From positions 1 through 64,000 of the forward strand of contig CAZAJF010000017.1 of NCBI GenBank assembly GCA_964485395.1: a stretch of DNA of 64,000 bases. The letters are read 5' to 3'. The notes under the pieces were generated by a model. That model saw only the letters and a program-made list of their open reading frames with translations, did no database searches and had not been told where the DNA came from. Shown here piece by piece: positions 52,840 through 60,289 of this stretch. This stretch comes from JANNSO01 sp964485395 (GTDB lineage Bacteria > Spirochaetota > Spirochaetia > Treponematales > UBA12059). Every line of letters starts with the position of its first letter. Positions within the stretch are counted from its first letter, which is position 1. A program made the translations under genes and the position numbers.

Positions 52840-55092
52840 CTAGGCTCCCGCGATCTTGAACAATCGGCCCTGCACATAACGAATCCAGCCGTAGCGGAAC
52901 GCGCCAAGGGAAAAGCGCAGCCGTTTGTCCATCACCGCGAGCATGGCATAGGCGGCTTCGGGCGCTCCCGCGGGAAGAGGATCGCTGCTGTAGCACGCTG
53001 TGACAAAATTATCCGTAAGGGAGACGAAGGCGGGTTCGTTGTTGTCGAGCTTCATCCTGATCCTCCGGGTAAACTCCAGCGCGGTTTCCCCGACAAGGAT
53101 CCGTTCCTTCAATAAAGCCATGATGGCGAGGATGTTCCCATAAACGCAGACGACTTGCCTGGCGTCGGAGGAGGACGCGAGCAGGGTCCAGTACCGGCGC
53201 TCCCTTCGAACCGTGAAAAGTATCCTGATTATCAGCAGGGCCAACAGCAGACTCGCGGCGCCGGGGACGGAGATTACGAGGATTCGTCCGGCAAGCGTGC
53301 GAAGAAAAGGCAATTCCTCGGCGGAACGGTCGACGCCGGCCTCCCCGGCGGCGGAAGGAAGCGGCGCGGGCGTTTGCGGGGAAGTTACTATTGAATAACC
53401 CCCATTGCGGTCGGGGTGGGCGGTCGAGTAGGCCCTTCCAGCGTTGACGAGGAGCGGGGATACGCCCGGCGTCGCGTCGAGCGAAACCCAGCCGTAATCG
53501 GCGAAGTAGGCTTCCACCCAGGCGTGCGCGTCGTCTTGACGCACCAGAAACGACCCCGTGCCTTCCGGGTCCTGGACCAGGTAACCCTCCACGTATCGGG
53601 AGGGAATGCCCTGAGTCCTCAAGAGGAGGGTCAGTGCGCTGGCGAAATAGGTGCAATACCCGCCCTTAAGCTCGAATAAAAAATAGTCGACGAAATCCAT
53701 GCCTGGAGGCGCGGTCGGCGATTGCAGGGAATATGCGTATTTCAGGCGCAGATAATCCCGCATCGCGGCGGCTTTGGCGAAAGGCCCGTCGATGCCTTCG
53801 CATAGGGTCGACGCAAGCTCGGAAACCCTTGCGGGCAGGTCGCGGGGCAATTGCAGATATCGACCGGGATTGACGAGAGGCTCCACCAGGCTGTCATCGG
53901 GCTTCCCGTCGCCTGAGAGAGACGCATAGAGGGTATACGACTCGTCGCGATAGACGGCGTCCGGAAAAGTTATGATGCTGTCCTCGTTGTTGATTACGTA
54001 GGCATAGCGGTCGCTGTCAACCCGGAGCGTTCTTAAAGGCGAGAACGCGATCCGCATGGAAGCTCCAAGGCTTCTTACCTCGATTTTAAAAAGCGGTTCC
54101 GAGACGCGGCCCGCGGCAGGATCCTCGATTTTGGTTTCCATCATCGACTCGACGAAAGTTTCGCTGATCCAGTTGTTGTCGATATAAAAAGTCTTTACGT
54201 TCCCCCGCAGATACAGGGGTACCGCCGAAAGCACAGCCATGACCGGGTCTATATTTTTTATAACAGAGCCGCCCAGAACCGAATCATCGGGCTGAAAACC
54301 GGTTTCCTGGAATTTAAACAGGCCGGGATTGCGGGCAACCCTGCTGGAGCTGAAATACCTGCGCAGCTTCGATGCCTCCGGAAAGGCGCTCTCGAAGCCG
54401 GACACCAGCCCGCTCGGGTCCCATACCGCCGAAAAGTCCGGCAGCAGCACGGCTCCGAGCGTTACGAGAAGACTGTATAAAAGCGCAGTCCAGCCCCACC
54501 CTTTTTTCGCTGCGGTTTTTTCGTGTTGACGAAAGGCATGCTCCACGCCGTAAAAAAACAGGGTCGAAGCCACGAGCAGCACGATCATGAAGAAGGCTCC
54601 GTCGATGGCCTGGTACCAATAAGCCATGAGTATGAGGAGACAGGCGGGAAAATATAAAATCAGGCGCTTGAAGCGGACGATTTCGAAAAACGTAAAGACG
54701 CACAGCGTGCCCGAGATGACGAACCAGAGGGGAAAGGCGTTCTTGGCGCTTATGGATTCGCGCCCGCGCAGGAAATCGACGACGTTGCGGACGAGGTCCT
54801 TGATTCCCGAGCCGAGGAACTGCAGGGCCGAAGGTCGAATAAAATATAACAGCAAGACGGTGACGGCGCCGACGGCCAGCACCACGAGCGCCGCTGGCTT
54901 CCAGAGGGTCAAGGCCCGGACCGCCAGAAACATCAATGCGGCGAAAACCAGCGGAAACAGCGGATTCATGCTTACGAGCAAGGCCTGGGCCATGGTTGCG
55001 CCGACCGACATGGATACCAGGCAGTACACCGCGAAAACGGACCGGGAGCGGTATTTTTTTGCCGGGTCCAGCGGATTAGCCGAGCGCTTCAC
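52840..55092 (-). CDS. Membrane transglutaminase-like protein
   Basis: The 750-residue protein has an N-terminal block of about six membrane helices (20-210), a periplasmic part, the transglutaminase-like domain (about 420-545) and one more membrane helix (near 600) before a cytoplasmic tail. The catalytic Cys-His-Asp set is intact: ELKGGYCTYFASAL, QDDAHAWVEAYFADYGW, SLDATPG. This is the TgpA-type layout. GTG 55092 is chosen because GGAGAGG is 6 nt upstream; ATG 55107 is possible. Third gene of the MoxR-DUF58 operon, overlapping DUF58 by 17 nt. May act on cell-surface proteins; substrate unknown. Confidence 0.87.
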   Translation of the reverse strand: MKRSANPLDPAKKYRSRSVFAVYCLVSMSVGATMAQALLVSMNPLFPLVFAALMFLAVRALTLWKPAALVVLAVGAVTVLLLYFIRPSALQFLGSGIKDLVRNVVDFLRGRESISAKNAFPLWFVISGTLCVFTFFEIVRFKRLILYFPACLLILMAYWYQAIDGAFFMIVLLVASTLFFYGVEHAFRQHEKTAAKKGWGWTALLYSLLVTLGAVLLPDFSAVWDPSGLVSGFESAFPEASKLRRYFSSSRVARNPGLFKFQETGFQPDDSVLGGSVIKNIDPVMAVLSAVPLYLRGNVKTFYIDNNWISETFVESMMETKIEDPAAGRVSEPLFKIEVRSLGASMRIAFSPLRTLRVDSDRYAYVINNEDSIITFPDAVYRDESYTLYASLSGDGKPDDSLVEPLVNPGRYLQLPRDLPARVSELASTLCEGIDGPFAKAAAMRDYLRLKYAYSLQSPTAPPGMDFVDYFLFELKGGYCTYFASALTLLLRTQGIPSRYVEGYLVQDPEGTGSFLVRQDDAHAWVEAYFADYGWVSLDATPGVSPLLVNAGRAYSTAHPDRNGGYSIVTSPQTPAPLPSAAGEAGVDRSAEELPFLRTLAGRILVISVPGAASLLLALLIIRILFTVRRERRYWTLLASSSDARQVVCVYGNILAIMALLKERILVGETALEFTRRIRMKLDNNEPAFVSLTDNFVTACYSSDPLPAGAPEAAYAMLAVMDKRLRFSLGAFRYGWIRYVQGRLFKIAGA

Positions 55093-56296
55093 GGATGTCC
55101 TCTCCATAATCGACGAATTGAACGGGGATTCCCTCTGAACTCAATGCGCTTGCGCTGAAGGCTGACTTCTCATACCCCGGGTCCCGCTTCCCATCCTTGG
55201 CGACGATGATGAATTTAGGCCTGCGGTTGCTCAATTGAAGCTGCATTCCCTGGATAGCCAGGGATTTGTCCAGGCGCGGGGCGATGACGAAGACGCTGCT
55301 TCCGTCGCGAACAGAAAAAACAGCCGAGGCCAAGAGTCCCGCGAATCCCGGTGTCGCAAGCCCGAGGCTTCCGGAGGTCGGTGAAAAACCGGCCAAAGCA
55401 TCCAAAAAAGAAGGTATATCGGCTTCGGAGCTGCCGTGAATTTTTTTTTCCGTAGTTGGGCCGAGGAGTATCAAGGTGGCGTCGATGGACCTGCAGAGGA
55501 GGTAGTCAAGCACCGAGGCGGCCAGGGAAACCACTGAGTCCTCGAGTATCCTTCCCGGATCATGCGGATAATCCGCGGAGCAGCCGTCGATAACCACGGT
55601 AACTTCCGAATCTCCGCGCATTTCGTAGTTTTTGACGAGCCATTGCCCCGACCTGGCGGAGGCCTTCCAGTGGATGTGCTTCAAACTGTCTCCGGGTTTC
55701 CAAAAACCTAGGTCGGACAGTTCGTTCGGGCTCCTGCACAACGGGTCCGTTACGACCAGTTCGCCCGATTGCCGCGTGGCGCCGACCGCAAGGGAGCGGA
55801 GCCTGAGGATGCGGGGATACACGGTAAGGGACAATGACCCCGAAAAAACCTTGGAAAACTCGCCTATTCCGTAAATGTTCTTAACCGTCATCCTGACGCT
55901 GCCGGTCTTGTAGACACCCCGCCTCCTGGTTTCGAAGCCGGCATCCCACTGTATCGATTCCTTTCCCGAGAGCGAGAATGACATGGCCTTGGTCTCGCCG
56001 AAAATCGGATTCCCGGTGATGGAGCTCTGGAGTTCGACCGAAGGAAAGCTAAATATGCTTTTGTTCTGCAACTTGTAGGATACCGCCAGCGTCTCTCCGC
56101 AAACCACCGTCCTCGCGGGCATGCTGATGGTGACGCGGAGGAAAAGGAGGCCGGCCAGACCGTGCAGAAGGGGAACGACCCAAAACAACAGGGACGCATA
56201 GGCGAGAAACACGAGCGCCTCGCCGCCAAGGGTCAAGGCGAACGCCCACAGGACCGAGGAAGACAAGAGTAATAATATTTTATAACTACGGCGCAT
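55076..56296 (-). CDS. DUF58-domain membrane protein
   Basis: The 406-residue protein has two N-terminal membrane helices (5-55), a beta-rich region, and the DUF58 motif FWKPGDSLKHIHWKASARSGQWLVKNYE near residue 200 (the H-I-x-W-K-A-S-A-R core). The C-terminal part resembles a von Willebrand A fold (TVVIDGCSAD). It usually works with a MoxR ATPase, whose gene precedes it and overlaps by 11 nt. Confidence 0.9.
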   Translation of the reverse strand: MRRSYKILLLLSSSVLWAFALTLGGEALVFLAYASLLFWVVPLLHGLAGLLFLRVTISMPARTVVCGETLAVSYKLQNKSIFSFPSVELQSSITGNPIFGETKAMSFSLSGKESIQWDAGFETRRRGVYKTGSVRMTVKNIYGIGEFSKVFSGSLSLTVYPRILRLRSLAVGATRQSGELVVTDPLCRSPNELSDLGFWKPGDSLKHIHWKASARSGQWLVKNYEMRGDSEVTVVIDGCSADYPHDPGRILEDSVVSLAASVLDYLLCRSIDATLILLGPTTEKKIHGSSEADIPSFLDALAGFSPTSGSLGLATPGFAGLLASAVFSVRDGSSVFVIAPRLDKSLAIQGMQLQLSNRRPKFIIVAKDGKRDPGYEKSAFSASALSSEGIPVQFVDYGEDIREALG

Positions 56297-57230
56297 TGAC
56301 CGTCGGCACGTATACGCGCTTCAATATCCCGGCAATCACCTCGTCGGGCTTCCTGCCCTCCACCCTAGCCTCCGCCGACAGGGTAACCCGGTGGCACAGG
56401 ACCGACGGAACCAGCTCCTTGACATCGTCGGGCAGCACATAGCCCCTGCCGCGGAGGTAAGCCAAGGCGCGGGCGCCCCTGCACAGGTCGATGGATGCGC
56501 GCGGGCTGGCGCCGAGGCGTATGTCGGGGCTTGCCCTGGTCGCGGCCGCGATGCTGACGATGTACTGGAGTACGTCGGGCGAGACGAAAACGCCTTCAAC
56601 CTCGGCCTGCATCGCGAGAACCTCGGCGGGGCCTGCGACGGCGGTCACGGATTCGAGCGTCTTGCATTTTTTATAATTTTTTATAACTTCAATTTCCTTG
56701 TCGTTGCCCGGATACCCGATGGACACCCGCATGAGGAACCTGTCCAGCTGGGCTTCCGGCAGGGGAAACGTACCTTGATATTCGACGGGATTCTGGGTGG
56801 CCAGCACCATGAACGGTTTCTCCAGGGTATAGGTCGCGTCGTCCACGGATACCTGGCCTTCCTCCATCGCCTGAAGGAGGCTCGACTGCGTCTTGGGCGA
56901 CGTGCGGTTTATCTCGTCGGCCAGGAGGAGCTGGCAGAAAACGGGGCCTTTGCGAAACATGAACGAAGATTCGTTCCTGCTGAACACATTGACGCCGGTT
57001 ATGTCCGAAGGCATGAGGTCGGGGGTGAATTGTATGCGCCCGAACGAGAGGCCCATACTACGGGCAAATGCCTTGACCATGGTGGTCTTGCCGACGCCGG
57101 GGACATCCTCTATGAGAACGTGGCCACCGGCGAGGCAGCATGCCATCACTTTTTCGATGACAGGCTCTTTATCCAAAATAATCGACTGGACGGATTTGAT
57201 TACTTCGCGCGCAAGTTCCCTTGGATTCAT
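56286..57230 (-). CDS. MoxR-family AAA+ ATPase
   Basis: ATPase chaperone of 314 residues. Walker A EDVPGVGKTTM near residue 38, QFTPDLMPSDITG, Walker B LLADEINRTSPKTQSSLL near residue 105, sensor 1 VLATQNPVEYQG, and the C-terminal helical lid. MoxR proteins help mature or activate partner proteins with von Willebrand A or DUF58 domains, which matches the next gene. First gene of the three-gene operon. Confidence 0.93.
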   Translation of the reverse strand: MNPRELAREVIKSVQSIILDKEPVIEKVMACCLAGGHVLIEDVPGVGKTTMVKAFARSMGLSFGRIQFTPDLMPSDITGVNVFSRNESSFMFRKGPVFCQLLLADEINRTSPKTQSSLLQAMEEGQVSVDDATYTLEKPFMVLATQNPVEYQGTFPLPEAQLDRFLMRVSIGYPGNDKEIEVIKNYKKCKTLESVTAVAGPAEVLAMQAEVEGVFVSPDVLQYIVSIAAATRASPDIRLGASPRASIDLCRGARALAYLRGRGYVLPDDVKELVPSVLCHRVTLSAEARVEGRKPDEVIAGILKRVYVPTVNAP

Positions 57231-57365
57231 GCGACAGCTCCTTGGCGGGGCATTTTGGACCCGATTGCAGAAATCATTGTATCACGGAAAAGTTCAATAT
57301 TTCATTGAAACGCATGCAAAAAAAACGAAAAAAAAGCAAGTCCTTGTTAAACAAGAACTTGCGTT

Positions 57366-57411
57366 TCGGGACGGTGAGACTCGAACCCACGATATCCAGC
57401 TCCCAAAGCTC
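57366..57411 (-). tRNA. tRNA-Pro(TGG) 3' half, prophage attachment site
   Basis: On the minus strand the anticodon loop TTTGGGA (anticodon TGG) is followed by GCTGG, a 5-nt variable loop, T arm GTGGG-TTCGAGT-CTCAC and acceptor CGTCCCG plus A. No D arm or 5' acceptor lies upstream; instead AT-rich DNA begins, and the 5' side of the anticodon stem no longer pairs fully (CGAGC against GCTGG). This is how a tRNA half looks at a phage junction with crossover in the anticodon region. A complete tRNA-Pro should lie at the far end of the prophage. Confidence 0.75.
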
Positions 57412-57547
57412 GCAATTGTATTTACTACAAGTATTTATATTATTTTAAAAGTTTTAATTACTATAATATACACCAAAAACACATAAAACGTATAGAGCAA
57501 TAATAAAACGTGTAACAATTCGCGGAACAATTAAATAGGGTTTATAC

Positions 57548-57576
57548 TTGACAGATAGGACATAATGTCCTATACT
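57548..57576 (+). promoter_or_regulatory. Strong phage promoter with palindromic operator
   Basis: Perfect TTGACA (57548-57553), 17-bp spacer, TATACT (57571-57576). The perfect palindrome TAGGACATAATGTCCTA (57556-57572) fills the spacer and touches the -10 box, so a bound dimeric repressor would block polymerase. It reads into the small gene at 57630. The rest of 57412-57547 is AT-rich without genes. Confidence 0.82.
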
Positions 57577-57629
57577 ATAAACATCAAGGCGAGCTGCATG
57601 GCTTGTCACCCCTCCACCAGGAGATGAAC

Positions 57630-57944
57630 ATGAACCACTACTACCGGCTGATGGTACCGACCACCATCTACAACGCTCCCGCCCCGGCGGACATAATCGA
57701 AGCAATCCGCCTCGAAGTCAAGCAGGCTTTTGCTGCAGCCTTCGGCGGGTACACAGAGACCCGCGCAATTGGCGGCTACCTTGCCCAGTCCGGCGAGCTT
57801 ATCGAAGAGCCGGTCTATGCGATCGAAGCCTCTTACGAGGAAGCCAATGACGTAATAGTCTGGCAACTCGCAGATCGGATCAAGGCCGCCCTCTCGCAAG
57901 AGAGCGTGCTGATCCGGAAGGACCACGAAGTCCACTTCGTGTAA
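57630..57944 (+). CDS. Phage protein of unknown function
   Basis: The 104-residue protein is not recognised. ATG 57630 has AGGAG six nt upstream; an earlier ATG at 57624 and TTG at 57603 are less likely. It is a soluble alpha/beta protein (ADIIEAIRLEVKQAFAAAFGG, EEPVYAIEASY, VIVWQLADRIKAALSQESVLI). First gene behind the operator-controlled promoter, on the strand opposite to the tail genes, so it may be expressed in the lysogen or early. Confidence 0.6.
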   Translation: MNHYYRLMVPTTIYNAPAPADIIEAIRLEVKQAFAAAFGGYTETRAIGGYLAQSGELIEEPVYAIEASYEEANDVIVWQLADRIKAALSQESVLIRKDHEVHFV

Positions 57945-57952
57945 CCAGCCTA

Positions 57953-57968
57953 GCCCCCGAAAGGGGGC
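57953..57968. other. GC-rich hairpin between small phage genes
   Basis: GCCCCC-GAAA-GGGGGC, a 6-bp stem with a GNRA tetraloop, nine nt after the stop of the first small gene and just before the ribosome site of the next. There is no T-run, so it is not a clear terminator; it may protect or attenuate the transcript. Confidence 0.5.
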
Positions 57969-57990
57969 CATAATCCCCAAGGAGGAATTT

Positions 57991-58203
57991 ATGAAGTACA
58001 TTATTCGAACCGTTGAGAATGGATTACGAGTGCCACTTGAACGTATTGAGGAAAAAAAGAAAGCTGCAAGAGAAAAATTTCTTGGCGCTGGTTTTCAATA
58101 TCTGGAAATCTCTGGAATTCTTGGATCCCTAAATGCCTTAGGCGAACGCATAGAAGAAATGGTTTTTGTTATCGAAGGAATTGAGAGGGAAAATTATGTA
58201 TGA
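57991..58203 (+). CDS. Small phage protein of unknown function
   Basis: A 70-residue protein, basic in the middle (LERIEEKKKAAREKFLGAG), unknown. AAGGAGG seven nt before ATG 57991 is a strong ribosome site. Overlaps the next gene by 8 nt, so both are probably made together. Confidence 0.6.
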   Translation: MKYIIRTVENGLRVPLERIEEKKKAAREKFLGAGFQYLEISGILGSLNALGERIEEMVFVIEGIERENYV

Positions 58204-58435
58204 GGTTCCAAACGGCGCGGAATTCCGCGAGTATCTGACAAAGCATGGATTTTCTGCAGCCCAGGCAGGTGAAATTATCGGAGTCACCTCAAGGACGCTC
58301 CGGAGATGGACAGCTTCGGAGACTGCGGCAAACAGGGTACCTCTACCCTGGTCTGCCTGGGTCCTGCTACAACTCTATACCGGAGATTTAACCGTCGATC
58401 AATATAAGGAAATGGTACAAAAAAACAGCGAATAA
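58196..58435 (+). CDS. Small helix-turn-helix phage protein
   Basis: A 79-residue protein with a helix-turn-helix-like core: FSAAQAGEIIGVTSRTLRRW (residues 17-36), where A-x3-G-x-T-x2-T-x2-R-W fits the turn and recognition helix. ATG 58196 overlaps the previous stop. It is a candidate DNA-binding regulator, possibly for the palindrome at 57556-57572; that link is only inferred. No longer sensor domain. Confidence 0.62.
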   Translation: MYEVPNGAEFREYLTKHGFSAAQAGEIIGVTSRTLRRWTASETAANRVPLPWSAWVLLQLYTGDLTVDQYKEMVQKNSE

Positions 58436-58442
58436 AGAAAGC

Positions 58443-58928
58443 CTATTTTGCCAGCGCGTAGATAAGGCCGCCCACGGCCAGCGGGGCTCCGATGCGCCAT
58501 AGCCAAAGCTCAAGGTTCAGCTTCGCCCTTTCCTTCTTCCAGGAGGTTGAGGCAATCTCCAAGGAGCTGGTCAATTTCTTTATAAGTTCCGAGGTCGCTT
58601 GAGAGTCGCGCTCGCTCTGTAGCAAACGATTCTCTCGCTCGGTTAAGCTCGTTTCTTTCGATTCGGAAGCTTTCTCTCTCTCGATCAAGCGCGCTTCGAT
58701 CTCGTTCAATTCCGCTTCTTTCTGATCCAAGTCGAAGTTTCTCTGCTTGATTGATTGCGGCCAAATCAATAGCAAGGTCCGCGCTTCGGTCAATTTCTGC
58801 CTTAGTATCTGATCCCGGGACAGGATTAGCAAATCTTGCGGCCGCGCCGTAGCAAAACCCAACAATAAAAACGCCAATAAAAGCAGCAAGCCCAAATATC
58901 CAGAGAGGAATTTTAGTTGCCATTTCAT
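58443..58928 (-). CDS. Phage coiled-coil membrane protein, frame A
   Basis: 161 residues: N-terminal membrane helix (YLGLLLLLAFLLLGFA), a charged coiled coil (AELNEIEARLIEREKASESK and on to TSELIKKLTSSLE, about 65-125) and a C-terminal hydrophobic segment (WRIGAPLAVGGLIYALAK). Starts at ATG 58928, five nt after GGAAGG and overlapping the previous stop. It covers the whole of the frame B gene below. N-terminal anchor plus coiled coil resembles i-spanins of phage lysis cassettes, but one of the two frames could be silent. Confidence 0.5.
   Translation of the reverse strand: MKWQLKFLSGYLGLLLLLAFLLLGFATARPQDLLILSRDQILRQKLTEARTLLLIWPQSIKQRNFDLDQKEAELNEIEARLIEREKASESKETSLTERENRLLQSERDSQATSELIKKLTSSLEIASTSWKKERAKLNLELWLWRIGAPLAVGGLIYALAK
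58510..58923 (-). CDS. Phage coiled-coil membrane protein, frame B
   Basis: 137 residues in another frame than the gene above and wholly inside it: membrane helix (IFGLAAFIGVFIVGFCYGAA, residues 9-28), then charged heptads (SGIERDRSALDRERESFRIE, RARESFATERARLSSDL) and an acidic end. ATG 58923 is ten nt after the same GGAAGG. Mixed-composition codons and a sensible helix-coil layout make it a likely real protein; embedded genes are known for spanin pairs. No lipobox Cys is present, so it is not a standard o-spanin. Confidence 0.55.
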   Translation of the reverse strand: MATKIPLWIFGLAAFIGVFIVGFCYGAAARFANPVPGSDTKAEIDRSADLAIDLAAINQAEKLRLGSERSGIERDRSALDRERESFRIERNELNRARESFATERARLSSDLGTYKEIDQLLGDCLNLLEEGKGEAEP

Positions 58929-59170
58929 TGATCCTTCCTTTCCTTGTCTAATTCCGGCCGGTAGAATTTTGCCTTCTGCAAGTTATCTGCAACGTTGGAT
59001 CCGGAATACGCTACTACTAACCCGATTATCCCATACACGATTGTTGAGCCTAAGCCAATTGCAGCGACCATCGCCGCGGCTTCCTTTTTTGCTGCAATAA
59101 GCGTAACTCCATAGATCAAAATCATAGAGAGCAACCCAGCCCAGAATGCGGTAGCTTTTTTTGTCTTCAT
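58925..59170 (-). CDS. Holin-like two-helix membrane protein
   Basis: 81 residues with two membrane helices (AFWAGLLSMILIYGVTLIAA and IGLGSTIVYGIIGLVVAYSG), a basic start and a charged end (RPELDKERKDQ). Size, topology and place before the coiled-coil pair fit a holin, which forms the lysis pore. No endolysin gene is recognised nearby. ATGA overlaps on both sides. Confidence 0.6.
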   Translation of the reverse strand: MKTKKATAFWAGLLSMILIYGVTLIAAKKEAAAMVAAIGLGSTIVYGIIGLVVAYSGSNVADNLQKAKFYRPELDKERKDQ

Positions 59171-59613
59171 TTTTTCCTCGAGAGGATGCGTAAACCGGCC
59201 AGGACGCCATTGATCCGGGTATTGCTTGCTCCCATTGGATCGTAAATACAGATTTTTTCAAGGTCTCCCAGGCAGAAATGATTCAACGTCTCTGCTGTCT
59301 GCTTGAGTTCATACCGCAAAAAAACTATATCACCCTCGACAGGGGTATACGAAAGCGATTCCCAGCGATATTCCCATTCACCGCCCATGAGGTACGAAAA
59401 AATAAGCGCCGGGGCGTTAACGTAACACTCCGCATCGATCCAGGGTTTTGACTTACCGTCCACCTGTACCGTTCGCTTGGCGCACTCCATGTATACCACA
59501 AGCTCGTTGAGCGCTTTGCCTATGCTGATTTCTACCGCGCGAATAATGCATAAAAATAAGCACCCGAAACGGCCAAGGGCTAAGAGTAATTTTTGGACAG
59601 GTTCGTTTATCAT
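59167..59613 (-). CDS. DUF261-like phage protein
   Basis: 148 residues, soluble or loosely membrane-associated. The start LLLALGRFGCLFLCIIRAVEI and the later VEGDIVFLRYE and ICIYDPMGAS recall DUF261, a family known from Borrelia plasmid prophages and other spirochaete phages. Function unknown, perhaps a cell-wall or DNA-entry role. Match judged by eye only. Confidence 0.5.
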   Translation of the reverse strand: MINEPVQKLLLALGRFGCLFLCIIRAVEISIGKALNELVVYMECAKRTVQVDGKSKPWIDAECYVNAPALIFSYLMGGEWEYRWESLSYTPVEGDIVFLRYELKQTAETLNHFCLGDLEKICIYDPMGASNTRINGVLAGLRILSRKK

Positions 59614-59915
59614 GCTACCTCCACTTTTGCCGACTTGCGCAAGAATCCATCGAATTTATCCCGCGCCGCTGTGGCGGTATCCAACGCGCGCTCGACGTTC
59701 CCGTTGCACTTCCCTTGCTGCGCTTCCAGGAGTGCGATTAATGCCTCCGTCTGCGGACCCTGCATTTCCAGCAGCGCGTTTACGGCCGGCACGATCTTGC
59801 CGAGCTGGGAAGCTTCCCGGCTGTTCCGAGAAAAGGCCTTCCTGATCCAAGCTGCTACGAAAATAAGCAGCGCAGCTCCGCAAGATATCGCTATTCCGAT
59901 GATTATTTCTTTCAT
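59610..59915 (-). CDS. Single-helix phage membrane protein
   Basis: 101 residues: N-terminal membrane helix (IIIGIAISCGAALLIFVAAWI), then a helical, mildly charged region (KIVPAVNALLEMQGPQTEALIA). Unknown; the place beside the lysis genes suggests a holin accessory or spanin-like role. ATGA overlaps with both neighbours. Confidence 0.55.
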   Translation of the reverse strand: MKEIIIGIAISCGAALLIFVAAWIRKAFSRNSREASQLGKIVPAVNALLEMQGPQTEALIALLEAQQGKCNGNVERALDTATAARDKFDGFLRKSAKVEVA

Positions 59916-60289
59916 GCTTTTCCTTTCAAAACTGCAATGCGCTCGCGCAGCCCTGCGGCCTCAAGTTCAAGTACCTCGAGTTTCTTGTTGTCCTCTGCCG
60001 TGTCCGTCCCCAGCTGGATCGCGCGCAAAGGCCGGATGCTTGCGATGCTGATTGCATCGAAGCGGGCATTTATCTCGCGGATTTCCTGCGCATCCTTTTC
60101 CTCTTGCGTCGGCTTCGAGAGCAAAGGAATAGATTCCGGAAGTACCTCTATTCCTTCATTTTTGATCGCTTCCTGTGCTTCAATCCACGCCTCTGGATAT
60201 TCAGCTTCGTTTATGTTGCACCAACCGCCATTTAAAAAAACTTTTAAAAATGGTCCGCTTGTAAAAATACCTTTTGTTGTGTCTATCAT
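59912..60289 (-). CDS. Tail fibre assembly-like protein
   Basis: 125 residues: a short N-terminal part (FLKVFLNGGWCNINEAEYPEAW) then a coiled helix (EEKDAQEIREINARFDAISI, LEVLELEAAGLRERIAVLK). Directly follows the tail fibre gene with a 4-nt overlap, where fibre chaperones often lie. Function inferred from size and place. Confidence 0.5.
   Translation of the reverse strand: MIDTTKGIFTSGPFLKVFLNGGWCNINEAEYPEAWIEAQEAIKNEGIEVLPESIPLLSKPTQEEKDAQEIREINARFDAISIASIRPLRAIQLGTDTAEDNKKLEVLELEAAGLRERIAVLKGKA

Noticed and set aside
52251..52859. Open frames through the repeat array, the N block and the tRNA
   Set aside because: They run through N and through the tRNA; such frames are common artefacts beside tRNA genes.
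57953..57968. Intrinsic terminator in the prophage
   Set aside because: Stable hairpin but no T-run follows, and the next gene's ribosome site is right behind it.
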